Shown in pieces: positions 6,003 through 12,579 of a stretch of DNA of 12,579 nucleotides. Below the pieces are notes generated by a model. That model ran no database searches, had not been told where the DNA came from, and was given only the letters and a program-made list of their open reading frames with translations. Within the stretch, counting starts at the first letter, position 1, and the number at the start of each line of letters is the position of its first letter. The DNA lies in contig MGXG01000021.1 in assembly GCA_001801285.1 (NCBI GenBank), forward strand, positions 1 to 12,579, read 5' to 3'. Both the position numbers and the translations under genes were made by a program. Source of the stretch: Gammaproteobacteria bacterium GWE2_37_16. Its GTDB lineage: Bacteria; Pseudomonadota; Gammaproteobacteria; UBA9339.

Positions 6003-6308
6003 CTACCAACTAGCTTTCAACAAACCAGGAACGTCGCCACGCACAAAAGCTTCTCGCAAATGTATACGGCAAAGACCAAATGTTCTATAAACACCACGCG
6101 ATCTACCACAAATTCTACATCTGCGCCGCACACGAACTGAACTTTCATCTCGCGGACTCTTATTAAGCTTTGTTACCGCAAGGACTTTTTCTTCATAAGA
6201 AACATAAGGACTTTTAATAATATCCTTTAGTTTTTCACGTTTCTCATAAGCTCTTTTAACTAACAACATGCGTTTTCTTTCGCGAGCTATCATTCTTTCT
6301 GTAGCCAT
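6003..6308 (-). CDS. rpsN: 30S ribosomal protein S14, long form with zinc-like motif
   Basis: S14 is a 30S head protein that joins late and contacts S3, S10 and S13. The 101-residue product equals the long, usually zinc-free form of E. coli in length and in its N-terminal extension (MATERMIARERKRMLLVKRA). Its C-terminal half nevertheless shows C64, C67, C80 and H83 in a CX2C-X12-CX2H arrangement (RCRICGRSRG, then GLCRIHLRE), at the places where short zinc-binding S14 has four cysteines. It ends GDVPGLLKASW, typical of the family. The ATG at 6306-6308 has GAGGT six bases upstream, overlapping the end of rplE nine bases away. After it comes the 207-base gap before rpsH. Whether it binds zinc is inference. 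Confidence 0.97.
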   Translation of the reverse strand: MATERMIARERKRMLLVKRAYEKREKLKDIIKSPYVSYEEKVLAVTKLNKSPRDESSVRVRRRCRICGRSRGVYRTFGLCRIHLREAFVRGDVPGLLKASW

Positions 6309-6317
6309 TATTCAACC

Positions 6318-6857
6318 TCAATCTTTCAAAGGAAAGCTAAAAGCCTTTAACAAAGCACGTGCCTCAGCGTCACTCTTAGCGTTAGTAGTAATCGTGATAT
6401 CCATACCACGAATTTGATCAATCTTATCATAATCAATTTCTGGAAATACAATCTGCTCACGAATGCCTAGCGTATAATTGCCACGTCCATCAAAAGATTT
6501 AGGATTTAATCCACGGAAATCACGGATACGTGGAATAGCTATGGTCACCAAACGATCCAAAAATTCAAACATACGTTTACCACGCAATGTTACCTTACAA
6601 CCAATCGGCCAACCTTCACGAATTTTGAATGTAGCAACGGATTTACGAGCTAAAGTCACGACGGGCTTTTGTCCTGCAATCTTCGTCATATCATCAACAG
6701 CACTTGTAATAAATTTTTTATCTGCTGCAGCCTCTCCAACCCCCATATTTATGGTAATTTTAAGAATTTTTGGCACTTCCATTACGTTTTTATAGCCAAA
6801 TTGCTGCACTAATTTCCCTTTAATTTCTTCGAAATATATTTTTTGTAATCTAACCAT
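6318..6857 (-). CDS. rplE: 50S ribosomal protein L5
   Basis: L5 binds 5S rRNA and forms the bridge from the central protuberance to S13 in the 30S head. The 179-residue product (E. coli also 179) carries VPKILKITINMGVGEA near residues 28-43, the TLARKSVATFKIREGWPIG region, FRGLNPKSFDGRGNYTLGI, and the C-terminal GMDITITTNAKSDAEARALL. The ATG at 6855-6857 has only a weak GAG element upstream. In E. coli the S8 repressor binds mRNA around this start. The 34-base spacer here contains a possible 5-bp hairpin (6866-6884), but I cannot show the S8 consensus in it. It is nine bases upstream of rpsN. Confidence 0.98.
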   Translation of the reverse strand: MVRLQKIYFEEIKGKLVQQFGYKNVMEVPKILKITINMGVGEAAADKKFITSAVDDMTKIAGQKPVVTLARKSVATFKIREGWPIGCKVTLRGKRMFEFLDRLVTIAIPRIRDFRGLNPKSFDGRGNYTLGIREQIVFPEIDYDKIDQIRGMDITITTNAKSDAEARALLKAFSFPLKD

Positions 6858-6891
6858 TTCTATTGCTCATTTAATAATTACGAGTATTCAC

Positions 6892-7215
6892 TCACACTTT
6901 GTCGACTAATTCTCCAGTAGATTTAAAATAACGTACCTTTCTACCATCTTCTAGTTTTTTAAAACCAACTTTATCCGCTTTATTAGTAACTGGATTACAC
7001 AAAGCGATATTAGAAACAGCAATTGAGGCTTCACGCTCAATAATACCTCCCTGTTCATTTTTTTGTGGATTTCCACGAACATGTTTTTTAATCATATTCG
7101 CTCCCTCTACAATCATACGCTGCCCATTTTTAACAACAGACAAGACTTTTCCACGCACACCCCTGCTCTTGCCTGTCAAAACTATCACTTCATCATTTTT
7201 TTTTATCTTACTCAT
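6892..7215 (-). CDS. rplX: 50S ribosomal protein L24
   Basis: L24 is one of the two assembly-initiator proteins of the 50S subunit and sits near the peptide tunnel exit. The 107-residue product (E. coli 104) has the KOW motif near residues 6-32 (KNDEVIVLTGKSRGVRGKVL) followed by VEGANMIKKHVRGNPQKNEQ, which is diagnostic for bacterial L24. The C-terminus retains KVGFKKLEDGRKVRYFKSTG. The ATG at 7213-7215 starts two bases after the rplN stop. A Shine-Dalgarno AGAGGT lies inside the last codons of rplN, nine bases from the ATG. Confidence 0.98.
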   Translation of the reverse strand: MSKIKKNDEVIVLTGKSRGVRGKVLSVVKNGQRMIVEGANMIKKHVRGNPQKNEQGGIIEREASIAVSNIALCNPVTNKADKVGFKKLEDGRKVRYFKSTGELVDKV

Positions 7216-7217
7216 AT

Positions 7218-7586
7218 CTAGATAACCTCTAGTGCTAAAGACACAATCTTCATAAATGACTCATTACGTAACTCCCGAGTAACTGGTCCAAAGACACGCG
7301 TTCCTATAGGTTGTAATTGAGCATTCAACAAAACAACAGCATTGCTGTCAAAACGAATCAACGCACCATCGGAACGACGAACCCCTTTCTTGGTACGAAC
7401 TACTACCGCATTCAAAACTTCGCCTTTTTTGACTTTACCATCAGGAATGACTTCTTTTACCGCCACCTTGATAATATCACCAATATTTGCATAGCGCCGC
7501 TTGGAACCGCCCAAAGCCTTAATACACATAACCCGACGCGCACCACTGTTATCAGCCACATCAAGTACCGACTTAATTTGTATCAT
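7218..7586 (-). CDS. rplN: 50S ribosomal protein L14
   Basis: L14 is at the subunit interface of the 50S subunit and forms bridges with 16S rRNA. It is also the docking site of the RsfS silencing factor in bacteria. The 122-residue product (E. coli 123) is strongly conserved: DVADNSGARRVMCIKALGGS near residues 9-28, VVVRTKKGVRR in the middle, and IGTRVFGPVTRELRNESFMK towards the end. The ATG at 7584-7586 has a weak GAG element upstream. It opens the spc part of the cluster, 28 bases after rpsQ; I see no convincing spc promoter in that short spacer, so it is probably cotranscribed with the S10 part. Confidence 0.98.
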   Translation of the reverse strand: MIQIKSVLDVADNSGARRVMCIKALGGSKRRYANIGDIIKVAVKEVIPDGKVKKGEVLNAVVVRTKKGVRRSDGALIRFDSNAVVLLNAQLQPIGTRVFGPVTRELRNESFMKIVSLALEVI

Positions 7587-7614
7587 AATATACTCAATTA
7601 ATTATTAAAAAACA

Positions 7615-7872
7615 TTAAACTTTTTTGACTACTTTCCAACTTTTAGTTTTAGAAATTGGTCTTGTCTCAGCAATCGTGACCATATCCCCTTCTTTACAAC
7701 TATTGTCCTCGTCATGTGCGTGAATTTTTTTAGAACATTGCACATATTTTCCATAAAGAGGATGTTTAACCTTACGTACTACTAAAACAACAACCGTACG
7801 TTCCATCTTATCACTGACTACTTTGCCAGTTAAAGTTCTGCTAACCTTTTTTTTCATCTTTTGTTCGCTCAT
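7615..7872 (-). CDS. rpsQ: 30S ribosomal protein S17
   Basis: S17 is a primary 16S rRNA-binding protein of the 30S body, with an OB fold. The 85-residue product (E. coli 84) contains RTLTGKVVSDKMERTVVVLV (residues 12-31), the loop HPLYGKYVQ, HDEDNSCKEGD and the conserved ETRPISKTKSWKVV. The ATG at 7870-7872 is two bases after the rpmC stop; an AGGA element overlapping the end of rpmC lies four to five bases before it. It ends the S10 operon set, as in E. coli. Confidence 0.97.
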   Translation of the reverse strand: MSEQKMKKKVSRTLTGKVVSDKMERTVVVLVVRKVKHPLYGKYVQCSKKIHAHDEDNSCKEGDMVTIAETRPISKTKSWKVVKKV

Positions 7873-7874
7873 GA

Positions 7875-8075
7875 TTATCCTGTAACTTCTTTGAGATGTA
7901 ACATGGTTTTGATACGCGCGATATCACGCCGTACTTTCTTGAAAATATGCGTACGTGGTTTTTCACCCAAACCACCTTGTATACGCAAATTGAACTGCTC
8001 ACGTAATAACGCTTGTAATTCTTCTTTTAATTCTTCAACAGTTTTCACTTTTAATTCAGTTATTTTTTTTTCCAT
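7875..8075 (-). CDS. rpmC: 50S ribosomal protein L29
   Basis: L29 is a small two-helix protein at the tunnel exit of the 50S subunit, next to L23, and contributes to the docking site for trigger factor and SRP. The 66-residue product (E. coli 63) has the coiled-coil pattern VEELKEELQALLREQFNLR near residues 13-31 and KKVRRDIARIKTML near residues 46-59. The ATG at 8073-8075 overlaps the rplP stop by one base (TGATG). A GTG immediately upstream (8076-8078) would add one residue and give a four-base overlap; both use the same GGGTGA-like ribosome site, so the choice is open by one codon. Confidence 0.96.
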   Translation of the reverse strand: MEKKITELKVKTVEELKEELQALLREQFNLRIQGGLGEKPRTHIFKKVRRDIARIKTMLHLKEVTG

Positions 8076-8488
8076 CACATTATCACCCGAGTTACAAATG
8101 TTGTGCCTAAAGGTAGTTTAGCCGCAGCTAATTTAAATGCCTTGCGCGCAGCTTCCTCATCAACTCCCTCGATCTCAAATAAGACCTTACCAGGTTGAAC
8201 AGACGCCACCCAATATTCCACAGGACCTTTTCCCTTACCTTGCCGAACTTCCAAAGGTTTTTTTGTGATCGGTTTATCAGGAAAAACCCGAATCCAAAGT
8301 TTACCACCACGTTTCACGAAACGAGTTATCGTTCGACGTGCTGCCTCAATCTGACGAGCTGTTAAGCGCCCACGATCCAAAGTTTTTAGACCGAAATCAC
8401 CAAAACTAACTTTGCTGCCCCGAGTAGCGACACCGCGATTACGCCCTTTAAACTGTTTACGAAATTTTGTACGCTTAGGTTGTAACAC
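8075..8488 (-). CDS. rplP: 50S ribosomal protein L16, GTG start
   Basis: L16 sits near the A site and the peptidyl transferase centre and is needed for the final maturation of the 50S subunit. The 137-residue product (E. coli 136) begins MLQPKRTKFRKQFKGRNRGV and carries LTARQIEAARRTITRFVKRG and KPLEVRQGKGKGPVEYWVA; the arginine in PLEVRQ corresponds to the residue hydroxylated by YcfD in E. coli (R81). The start codon is GTG (8486-8488), fixed by the conserved N-terminus and by GAGGC about seven bases upstream. It is 73 bases downstream of rpsC and overlaps rpmC by one base. Confidence 0.97.
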   Translation of the reverse strand: MLQPKRTKFRKQFKGRNRGVATRGSKVSFGDFGLKTLDRGRLTARQIEAARRTITRFVKRGGKLWIRVFPDKPITKKPLEVRQGKGKGPVEYWVASVQPGKVLFEIEGVDEEAARKAFKLAAAKLPLGTTFVTRVIM

Positions 8489-8561
8489 AAATTAAGCCTC
8501 ATTCAAAAAATATTTCTTTAGAAAACAAATTATCACGTAGTAATTTCAATATTCTTAATAA

Positions 8562-9233
8562 TTACTCCGCCACTTCCCCAACTACATCCACTGCTGTAGC
8601 CTTTTCGCTCTTAACTAAATTCCTGTAAATCCAAACCTTCACACCTATAATTCCATAGGTTGTATGTGCTTCTGCTAACCCATAATCGACATCAGCCCTA
8701 AAAGTATGCAAAGGTACTCTTCCTTCTCGATACCATTCAGTACGCGCGATTTCAGAACCACCTAAACGACCGCTAACACTGATTTTTATTCCTAATGCCC
8801 CAGCACGCAACGTACTTTGCACAGCACGTTTCATAGCTTTACGGAAAACAACACGACGCTCTAATTGCTGCGCTATGCTCTCCGCCACTAATTTAGCTTC
8901 TAAATCGGGTTTACTAACTTCCTCAATACTAACATGCGTTGGGACTCCCATCATTTTAGAAAGTTCTTTACGTAGTACTTCTATATCACCGCCCTTTTTA
9001 CCCAAAATCACACCAGGTCGAGCGGCATGAATAATTACCCGAGCTGTTCGTGCTGGTCTCTCTATTTGCACGCGATTAATACCAGCTCCACTAAATTTTT
9101 TAGTTAAGTAAAGACGCACTTGAATATCTTTATATAAATAATCCGCATAATTCTTGGAATCAGCATACCAAGTAGAAGTCCAAGTTTTTACAATACCGAG
9201 TCTGATCGCAATCGGATTAACTTTCTGCCCCAT
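8562..9233 (-). CDS. rpsC: 30S ribosomal protein S3
   Basis: S3 is in the 30S head at the mRNA entry tunnel and, with S4 and S5, helps unwind mRNA. The 223-residue product (E. coli 233) begins MGQKVNPIAIRLGIVKTWTS. It has a type II KH domain with VILGKKGGDIEVLRKEL near residues 75-91, then the C-terminal domain with SGRLGGSEIARTEWYREGRV and YGIIGVKVWIY. The tail after this is about ten residues shorter than in E. coli, which is common. The ATG at 9231-9233 has only a weak AGAGA element. It lies 29 bases after rplV and 73 bases before rplP; that latter spacer shows nothing notable. Confidence 0.98.
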   Translation of the reverse strand: MGQKVNPIAIRLGIVKTWTSTWYADSKNYADYLYKDIQVRLYLTKKFSGAGINRVQIERPARTARVIIHAARPGVILGKKGGDIEVLRKELSKMMGVPTHVSIEEVSKPDLEAKLVAESIAQQLERRVVFRKAMKRAVQSTLRAGALGIKISVSGRLGGSEIARTEWYREGRVPLHTFRADVDYGLAEAHTTYGIIGVKVWIYRNLVKSEKATAVDVVGEVAE

Positions 9234-9262
9234 GTTTATCTCTTATTTTAAATTAGATTATA

Positions 9263-9595
9263 TTATTCATCAGAAACCATAATAGTTATATGGCACGAAT
9301 GTTTCTCAACACGACAACCACGACCTTTTGCACGCGCATGCCACCGTTTTGCTAAAGGACCATTGTCAACAAAAATGCGTGCGATTTTTAATTCATCGAT
9401 ATCCATACCTTTATTATGTTCAGCATTGGCAATCGCAGATTCTAAAACTTTTTTAATCAGACGCGCTGCTTTCTTGGTGCTAAAATTTAAAATATCTAAC
9501 GCTTTGTCAACTGGCTTACCGCGGACCAAGTCAGCGACCAACCTAGCTTTCTGTGCAGACATTTTAGCATCTCTAAGTTTGGCAAAAACCTCCAT
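9263..9595 (-). CDS. rplV: 50S ribosomal protein L22
   Basis: L22 contacts all domains of 23S rRNA, and its long beta hairpin lines the narrow part of the peptide tunnel, where macrolide-resistance changes map. The product from the ATG at 9593-9595 has 110 residues, exactly as in E. coli, beginning MEVFAKLRDAKMSAQKARLV. It carries VLESAIANAEHN near residues 50-61 and the hairpin region RWHARAKGRGCRVEKHSCHI near the C-terminus. A second ATG immediately upstream (9596-9598) would add one Met. The strong AAGGAGG site is four bases from the first ATG and seven from the second, which favours the second. It overlaps the rpsS stop by one base. Confidence 0.97.
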   Translation of the reverse strand: MEVFAKLRDAKMSAQKARLVADLVRGKPVDKALDILNFSTKKAARLIKKVLESAIANAEHNKGMDIDELKIARIFVDNGPLAKRWHARAKGRGCRVEKHSCHITIMVSDE

Positions 9596-9885
9596 CATTT
9601 TTCCTCCTTACCAGTACTAGCTTTTCGATCTCCAGAGTGAGACCGAAAAGTACGTGTCAAGGCAAATTCGCCAAACTTATGCCCAACCATGTTTTCTGTA
9701 ACAAAAACTGGAACATGAGCACGACCATTGTGCACTGCTATCGTCAACCCAACCATATCTGGCAGAATTGTCGATCTACGCGACCAGGTTTTAATCGGTT
9801 TTTTGCTATTGTTAGAAACTGCAACTTCTACCTTACGAAGAAGATGCACATCTACAAACGGCCCTTTCTTTATTGAACGTGGCAC
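9595..9885 (-). CDS. rpsS: 30S ribosomal protein S19, GTG start
   Basis: S19 is in the 30S head, forms a complex with S13, and takes part in the bridge to the 50S central protuberance. The 96-residue product (E. coli 92) begins MPRSIKKGPFVDVHLLRKVE and has the signature VPVFVTENMVGHKFGEFALT near residues 58-77, then RTFRSHSGDRK. The start codon is GTG (9883-9885); the conserved N-terminus and the AGGGG ribosome site about five to six bases upstream leave no real alternative. It is 34 bases after rplB and overlaps rplV by one base. Confidence 0.97.
   Translation of the reverse strand: MPRSIKKGPFVDVHLLRKVEVAVSNNSKKPIKTWSRRSTILPDMVGLTIAVHNGRAHVPVFVTENMVGHKFGEFALTRTFRSHSGDRKASTGKEEK
9603..9609 (-). 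promoter_or_regulatory. Strong ribosome binding site for rplV
   Basis: AAGGAGG on the minus strand is a near-perfect complement of the 16S rRNA 3' end and lies inside the last codons of rpsS. Its seven-base distance to the ATG at 9593-9595 decides between two adjacent ATG codons for rplV. Its position suggests independent re-initiation as well as coupling to S19. Confidence 0.75.
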
Positions 9886-9919
9886 TTTTTACCCCTCTCT
9901 ATATATATTCTCTATTCAC

Positions 9920-10744
9920 TTATCTTCTACGATCACGAACGATCATGCTATTAGTACGCTTGTTATGTCGCGTCTTATACCCTTTAGATAATACACCTGT
10001 TGGACTAACTGGATGACGTCCAGAAGCACGACGACCTTCACCACCACCATGAGGATGATCTACAGGGTTCATAGCTACTCCACGTACCGTCGGTCTAATA
10101 CCTCGATGACGAAGAGCACCTGCTTTACCAAAAGTACGTAAATTATTTTCCGTATTAGAAACTTCTCCGATGGTAGCTTGACAACTTATCAATACTTTAC
10201 GCATTTCCCCAGAACGCAAGCGTAAAGTTGCATAATCACCTTCACGCGCGACTAATTGTGCTGCTCCACCGGCACTTCGCACCATTTGAGCTCCTTTACC
10301 AGGTTTTAATTCCACACAATGAATCGTAGCACCAATTGGAATATTCTCTATTGGCAAACAATTACCAACTTTAATAGCTACATCAGTGCCAGATATAATA
10401 TCATCACCAGCTTTCATACCCTTAGGTGCAATAATATATCGTCGCTCACCATCTTTGTATAAAACCAAAGCGATATGGGCAGTGCGATTTGGATCATACT
10501 CCAACCGTTCAATCACCCCAGTAATCCCTACTTTATCTCTTTTGAAATCTATTATTCTATAATGTTTTTTACTACCACCACCCTGGTGGCGCGTAGTAAT
10601 ACGTCCTTGATTGTTACGACCACTTCCACGCTTTTTCGCAACAAGCAACGGAGCATATGGCTCTTCTTTTGAAAGCTCCGGTGATGTTACTTTAATAACA
10701 AAGCGACGTCCAGGAGAAGTTGGTTTACATTTAACTATTGGCAT
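9920..10744 (-). CDS. rplB: 50S ribosomal protein L2
   Basis: L2 is among the most conserved 50S proteins and is needed for subunit joining and peptidyl transfer. The 274-residue product (E. coli 273) begins MPIVKCKPTSPGRRFVIKVT, has an OB-like domain with GRITTRHQGGGSKKHYRIID, an SH3-like domain with PIGATIHCVELKPGKGAQ and RSAGGAAQLVARE, and the C-terminal GVAMNPVDHPHGGGEGR near residues 222-238. H230 matches the functionally important H229 of E. coli. The C-terminus is the usual basic tail (KTRHNKRTNSMIVRDRRR). The ATG at 10742-10744 has AGGG eight bases upstream. It lies 34 bases from each neighbour. Confidence 0.99.
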   Translation of the reverse strand: MPIVKCKPTSPGRRFVIKVTSPELSKEEPYAPLLVAKKRGSGRNNQGRITTRHQGGGSKKHYRIIDFKRDKVGITGVIERLEYDPNRTAHIALVLYKDGERRYIIAPKGMKAGDDIISGTDVAIKVGNCLPIENIPIGATIHCVELKPGKGAQMVRSAGGAAQLVAREGDYATLRLRSGEMRKVLISCQATIGEVSNTENNLRTFGKAGALRHRGIRPTVRGVAMNPVDHPHGGGEGRRASGRHPVSPTGVLSKGYKTRHNKRTNSMIVRDRRR

Positions 10745-10778
10745 ACTAAAAACCCTAAGGCTACTTGTTTTTTATTAA

Positions 10779-11081
10779 TTACGCTCCAGCAAATTTAATC
10801 GTATGTCCTTCCTTGAGCATCACATAAGCTTTTTTCCAACCTTTACGCTTCCCTGTAATCTGTCCAAATCTTTTAACTTTACCCTGCACGTAACATACAC
10901 GAACCGAATCAACTAATACATTAAATAATTTCTCTACAGCTTTTTTTATTTCTAATTTATCCGCATCATTTTTGACGCGAAAAACATACTGACGATGCAA
11001 CTCTAAACGCGTGCTTTTTTCAGTAACACGAGGAGCAAGCAATGTCAAAAACAATTTTTCATCTTTTATCTGACTTATCAT
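10779..11081 (-). CDS. rplW: 50S ribosomal protein L23
   Basis: L23 lies at the peptide tunnel exit and is the main docking point for trigger factor and the signal recognition particle. The 100-residue product (E. coli 100) has LLAPRVTEKSTRLELHRQYV near residues 14-33, FRVKNDADKLEIKKAVEKLF near residues 34-53, and the loop VKRFGQITGKRKGWKKAYV. The ATG at 11079-11081 overlaps the rplD stop by four bases (ATGA). A GAGGAGA ribosome site lies inside the end of rplD. This points to coupled translation with L4. Confidence 0.98.
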   Translation of the reverse strand: MISQIKDEKLFLTLLAPRVTEKSTRLELHRQYVFRVKNDADKLEIKKAVEKLFNVLVDSVRVCYVQGKVKRFGQITGKRKGWKKAYVMLKEGHTIKFAGA

Positions 11082-11704
11082 CCCAACATCTCCTCAATTT
11101 GCTTTAACGCAGGCACTGTCAAAAGAACTTTTTCAAAACGAATGAGACTAACTGGATCTATATCTTCTACATTGCGCACATTTACTTTAAAAAGGTTACG
11201 CGTTGCAAGATACAGGTTTTCATCAACCTTGTCAGTAATAATTAACACTTCACTTAAATCAATTTTCTTCATTTGTTGAATAAATTCACGTGTTTTATGA
11301 GAGATTACTTGTAAATTCTCCAATAAAATCAAGCGATTTTGACGTAATAACTCCGAAAAAATTGCACGCATCGCAGCAGTATACATTTTCTTATTTACTT
11401 TTTGCGTATAATCCTGTGTTTTAGCTGCAAAAGTCACACCACCGCCTCGCCATATCGGACTACGCGTAGTACCAGCCCGAGCTTGTCCCGTACCTTTTTG
11501 TTTCCAAGGTTTCTTACCACCGCCCCTTACTTCGGTACGAGTTTTCTGCCCCCGCGTACCAGCACGCCCACCAGCAAGATATGCGGTAATAATTTGATGC
11601 ACTAAAGGTTCTTTGAATTCGCAGTCAAATATCTTTGCATTAATAGGTACCACTTTTTCAGTAGCACCTTTTTCTAGATCGGTAATTGATATACTAAGCG
11701 TCAT
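11078..11704 (-). CDS. rplD: 50S ribosomal protein L4
   Basis: L4 is an early-assembly protein whose extended loop lines the peptide tunnel opposite L22; in E. coli it also represses the S10 operon through the leader upstream of rpsJ, which is outside this window. The 208-residue product (E. coli 201) shows the tunnel loop near residues 45-90, with GGRAGTRGQKTRTEVRGGGK, KPWKQKGTGQARAGTTRSP and IWRGGGV. The rest matches the globular L4 domain, ending ALKQIEEMLG. The ATG at 11702-11704 is 12 bases after rplC. An AAGGGC about ten bases upstream is the likely ribosome site. It overlaps rplW by four bases. Confidence 0.98.
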   Translation of the reverse strand: MTLSISITDLEKGATEKVVPINAKIFDCEFKEPLVHQIITAYLAGGRAGTRGQKTRTEVRGGGKKPWKQKGTGQARAGTTRSPIWRGGGVTFAAKTQDYTQKVNKKMYTAAMRAIFSELLRQNRLILLENLQVISHKTREFIQQMKKIDLSEVLIITDKVDENLYLATRNLFKVNVRNVEDIDPVSLIRFEKVLLTVPALKQIEEMLG

Positions 11705-11716
11705 CGCCTTAAGCCC

Positions 11717-12373
11717 TTATTTTTTCTGATTATTTTTTGTTTTTTTGACTGAATGTTTTATTACAACATTCCCATTAGGAGCACCAGGAATCCCTCCATT
11801 AATAAAAATTAGATTACGCTCCGTATCTACTCTCAAAACCTTTTGATTTTGCATTGTACATTTTTCACTTCCCATATGACCCGCCATTTTTTTCCCTTTA
11901 AATACACGCCCTGGAGTTTGACGCTGACCAATAGATCCAGGAGCACGATGCGATAGAGAATTACCGTGCGTAGCATCTTGCATACTAAAATGGTATCTCT
12001 TAATAACACCAGCAAAGCCCTTACCCTTACTAACTCCCTGAATGTCAACTTTATCGCCTACCTGAAAAATATCTACTTTCAATTCAGTACCAACCTTAAA
12101 GTCTTCACCTTCACCATCAACCAGAAACAACTCCCACAAACCAACCCCTGGCTCAGAATTTGCTTTAGCATAATGCCCAGCTTCTGCTTTACTGACCTTA
12201 GATAACGGTTTCGCGCCAAAAGTAACCTGTACCGCTCGATACCCGTCATTCACATCATCTTTAACTTGCACAACACGATGTGGTTCAACTTTAATGACTG
12301 TCACTGGGATAGCTGCGCCATCACCGGTAAACAATCTTGTCATGCCACACTTTTGACCAACTAATTCTGCCAT
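11717..12373 (-). CDS. rplC: 50S ribosomal protein L3
   Basis: L3 is, with L24, an assembly initiator of the 50S subunit and reaches the peptidyl transferase centre with a long loop. The 218-residue product (E. coli 209) begins MAELVGQKCGMTRLFTGDGA and carries GVSKGKGFAGVIKRYHF, DATHGNSLSHRAPGSIGQRQ and TPGRVFKGKKMAGHMG. Q152 corresponds to the glutamine (Q150) methylated by PrmB in E. coli. A short extra C-terminal tail rich in Lys and Asn (KKTKNNQKK) accounts for most of the added length. The ATG at 12371-12373 has AAAGG about nine bases upstream. It follows rpsJ by 25 bases. Confidence 0.98.
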   Translation of the reverse strand: MAELVGQKCGMTRLFTGDGAAIPVTVIKVEPHRVVQVKDDVNDGYRAVQVTFGAKPLSKVSKAEAGHYAKANSEPGVGLWELFLVDGEGEDFKVGTELKVDIFQVGDKVDIQGVSKGKGFAGVIKRYHFSMQDATHGNSLSHRAPGSIGQRQTPGRVFKGKKMAGHMGSEKCTMQNQKVLRVDTERNLIFINGGIPGAPNGNVVIKHSVKKTKNNQKK

Positions 12374-12398
12374 GGTTATAAACCTTTTAAACTTTCAA

Positions 12399-12579
12399 TT
12401 AAACTTCATCAACACTGATACGTACATCGACACCCGCAGCTAAATTCAATTTCATCAAAGCATCTATAGTTTTATCAGTAGGCTGATGAATATCCAGCAA
12501 ACGGAGATGTGTACGAATCTCATATTGATCACGAGCATCTTTATCTGCATTAGGAGAAATAAGAATCGTAAATCTTTCA
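12399..12579 (-). CDS. rpsJ: 30S ribosomal protein S10, C-terminal part only
   Basis: S10 is a 30S head protein that also acts in transcription antitermination as NusE, with NusB and NusG. The frame runs from the right edge to TAA at 12399-12401 and gives 59 residues: ERFTILISPNADKDARDQYE, then IRTHLRLLDIHQPTDKTIDA, then LMKLNLAAGVDVRISVDEV. These match the last part of the 103-residue E. coli protein closely. The N-terminal half and its start lie beyond the window. It is the first gene of the S10 operon in this order; the operon leader and promoter would lie further right. Confidence 0.97.
   Translation of the reverse strand, partial: ERFTILISPNADKDARDQYEIRTHLRLLDIHQPTDKTIDALMKLNLAAGVDVRISVDEV

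Noticed and set aside
8128..8310. A minus-strand frame inside rplP in another phase.
   Set aside because: It is fully contained in rplP, with no ribosome site or family resemblance.

Overview
The window is a typical bacterial ribosomal protein cluster, the joined S10, spc and alpha operons, read entirely from the minus strand. In transcription order (right to left) it holds rpsJ (3' end only), rplC, rplD, rplW, rplB, rpsS, rplV, rpsC, rplP, rpmC, rpsQ, rplN, rplX, rplE, rpsN, rpsH, rplF, rplR, rpsE, rpmD, rplO, secY, rpmJ, rpsM, rpsK and rpsD (last few codons cut by the left edge). Every gene is intact apart from the two edge genes. I see no plus-strand gene, mobile element, tRNA, rRNA or CRISPR array.

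Organism: the DNA is AT-rich with short, AT-rich spacers. The order secY-rpmJ-rpsM, with no infA or adk between secY and rpsM, together with close similarity of the proteins to the E. coli set (as I remember it), points to a gammaproteobacterium. The low GC and slightly divergent proteins would suit a host-associated lineage such as the Legionella/Coxiella/Rickettsiella group, but that is a weak inference.

Layout: 12399-12579 to 8075 is the S10 operon part (S10, L3, L4, L23, L2, S19, L22, S3, L16, with L29 and S17 completing it at 7615). 7586 to 1557 is the spc part (L14, L24, L5, S14, S8, L6, L18, S5, L30, L15, SecY, L36). 1485 to 1 is the alpha part (S13, S11, S4; rpoA and rplQ would be expected beyond the left edge). 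Many junctions are overlapping or touching (rplD/rplW, rpsS/rplV, rplP/rpmC, rplF/rplR, rpmD/rplO, rplO/secY), which suggests translational coupling. Others are loose, at 64 to 207 nt.

The products build both ribosomal subunits, and SecY forms the membrane channel for exported and inner-membrane proteins. The points worth a second look are small: a long-form S14 carrying a CX2C-X12-CX2H zinc-like motif, a 207-nt rpsN-rpsH spacer with an unexplained 56-codon open frame and a more GC-rich core, N-terminal tails on S11 and S5, and some spacer structures that might be regulatory. I found no undescribed system here.
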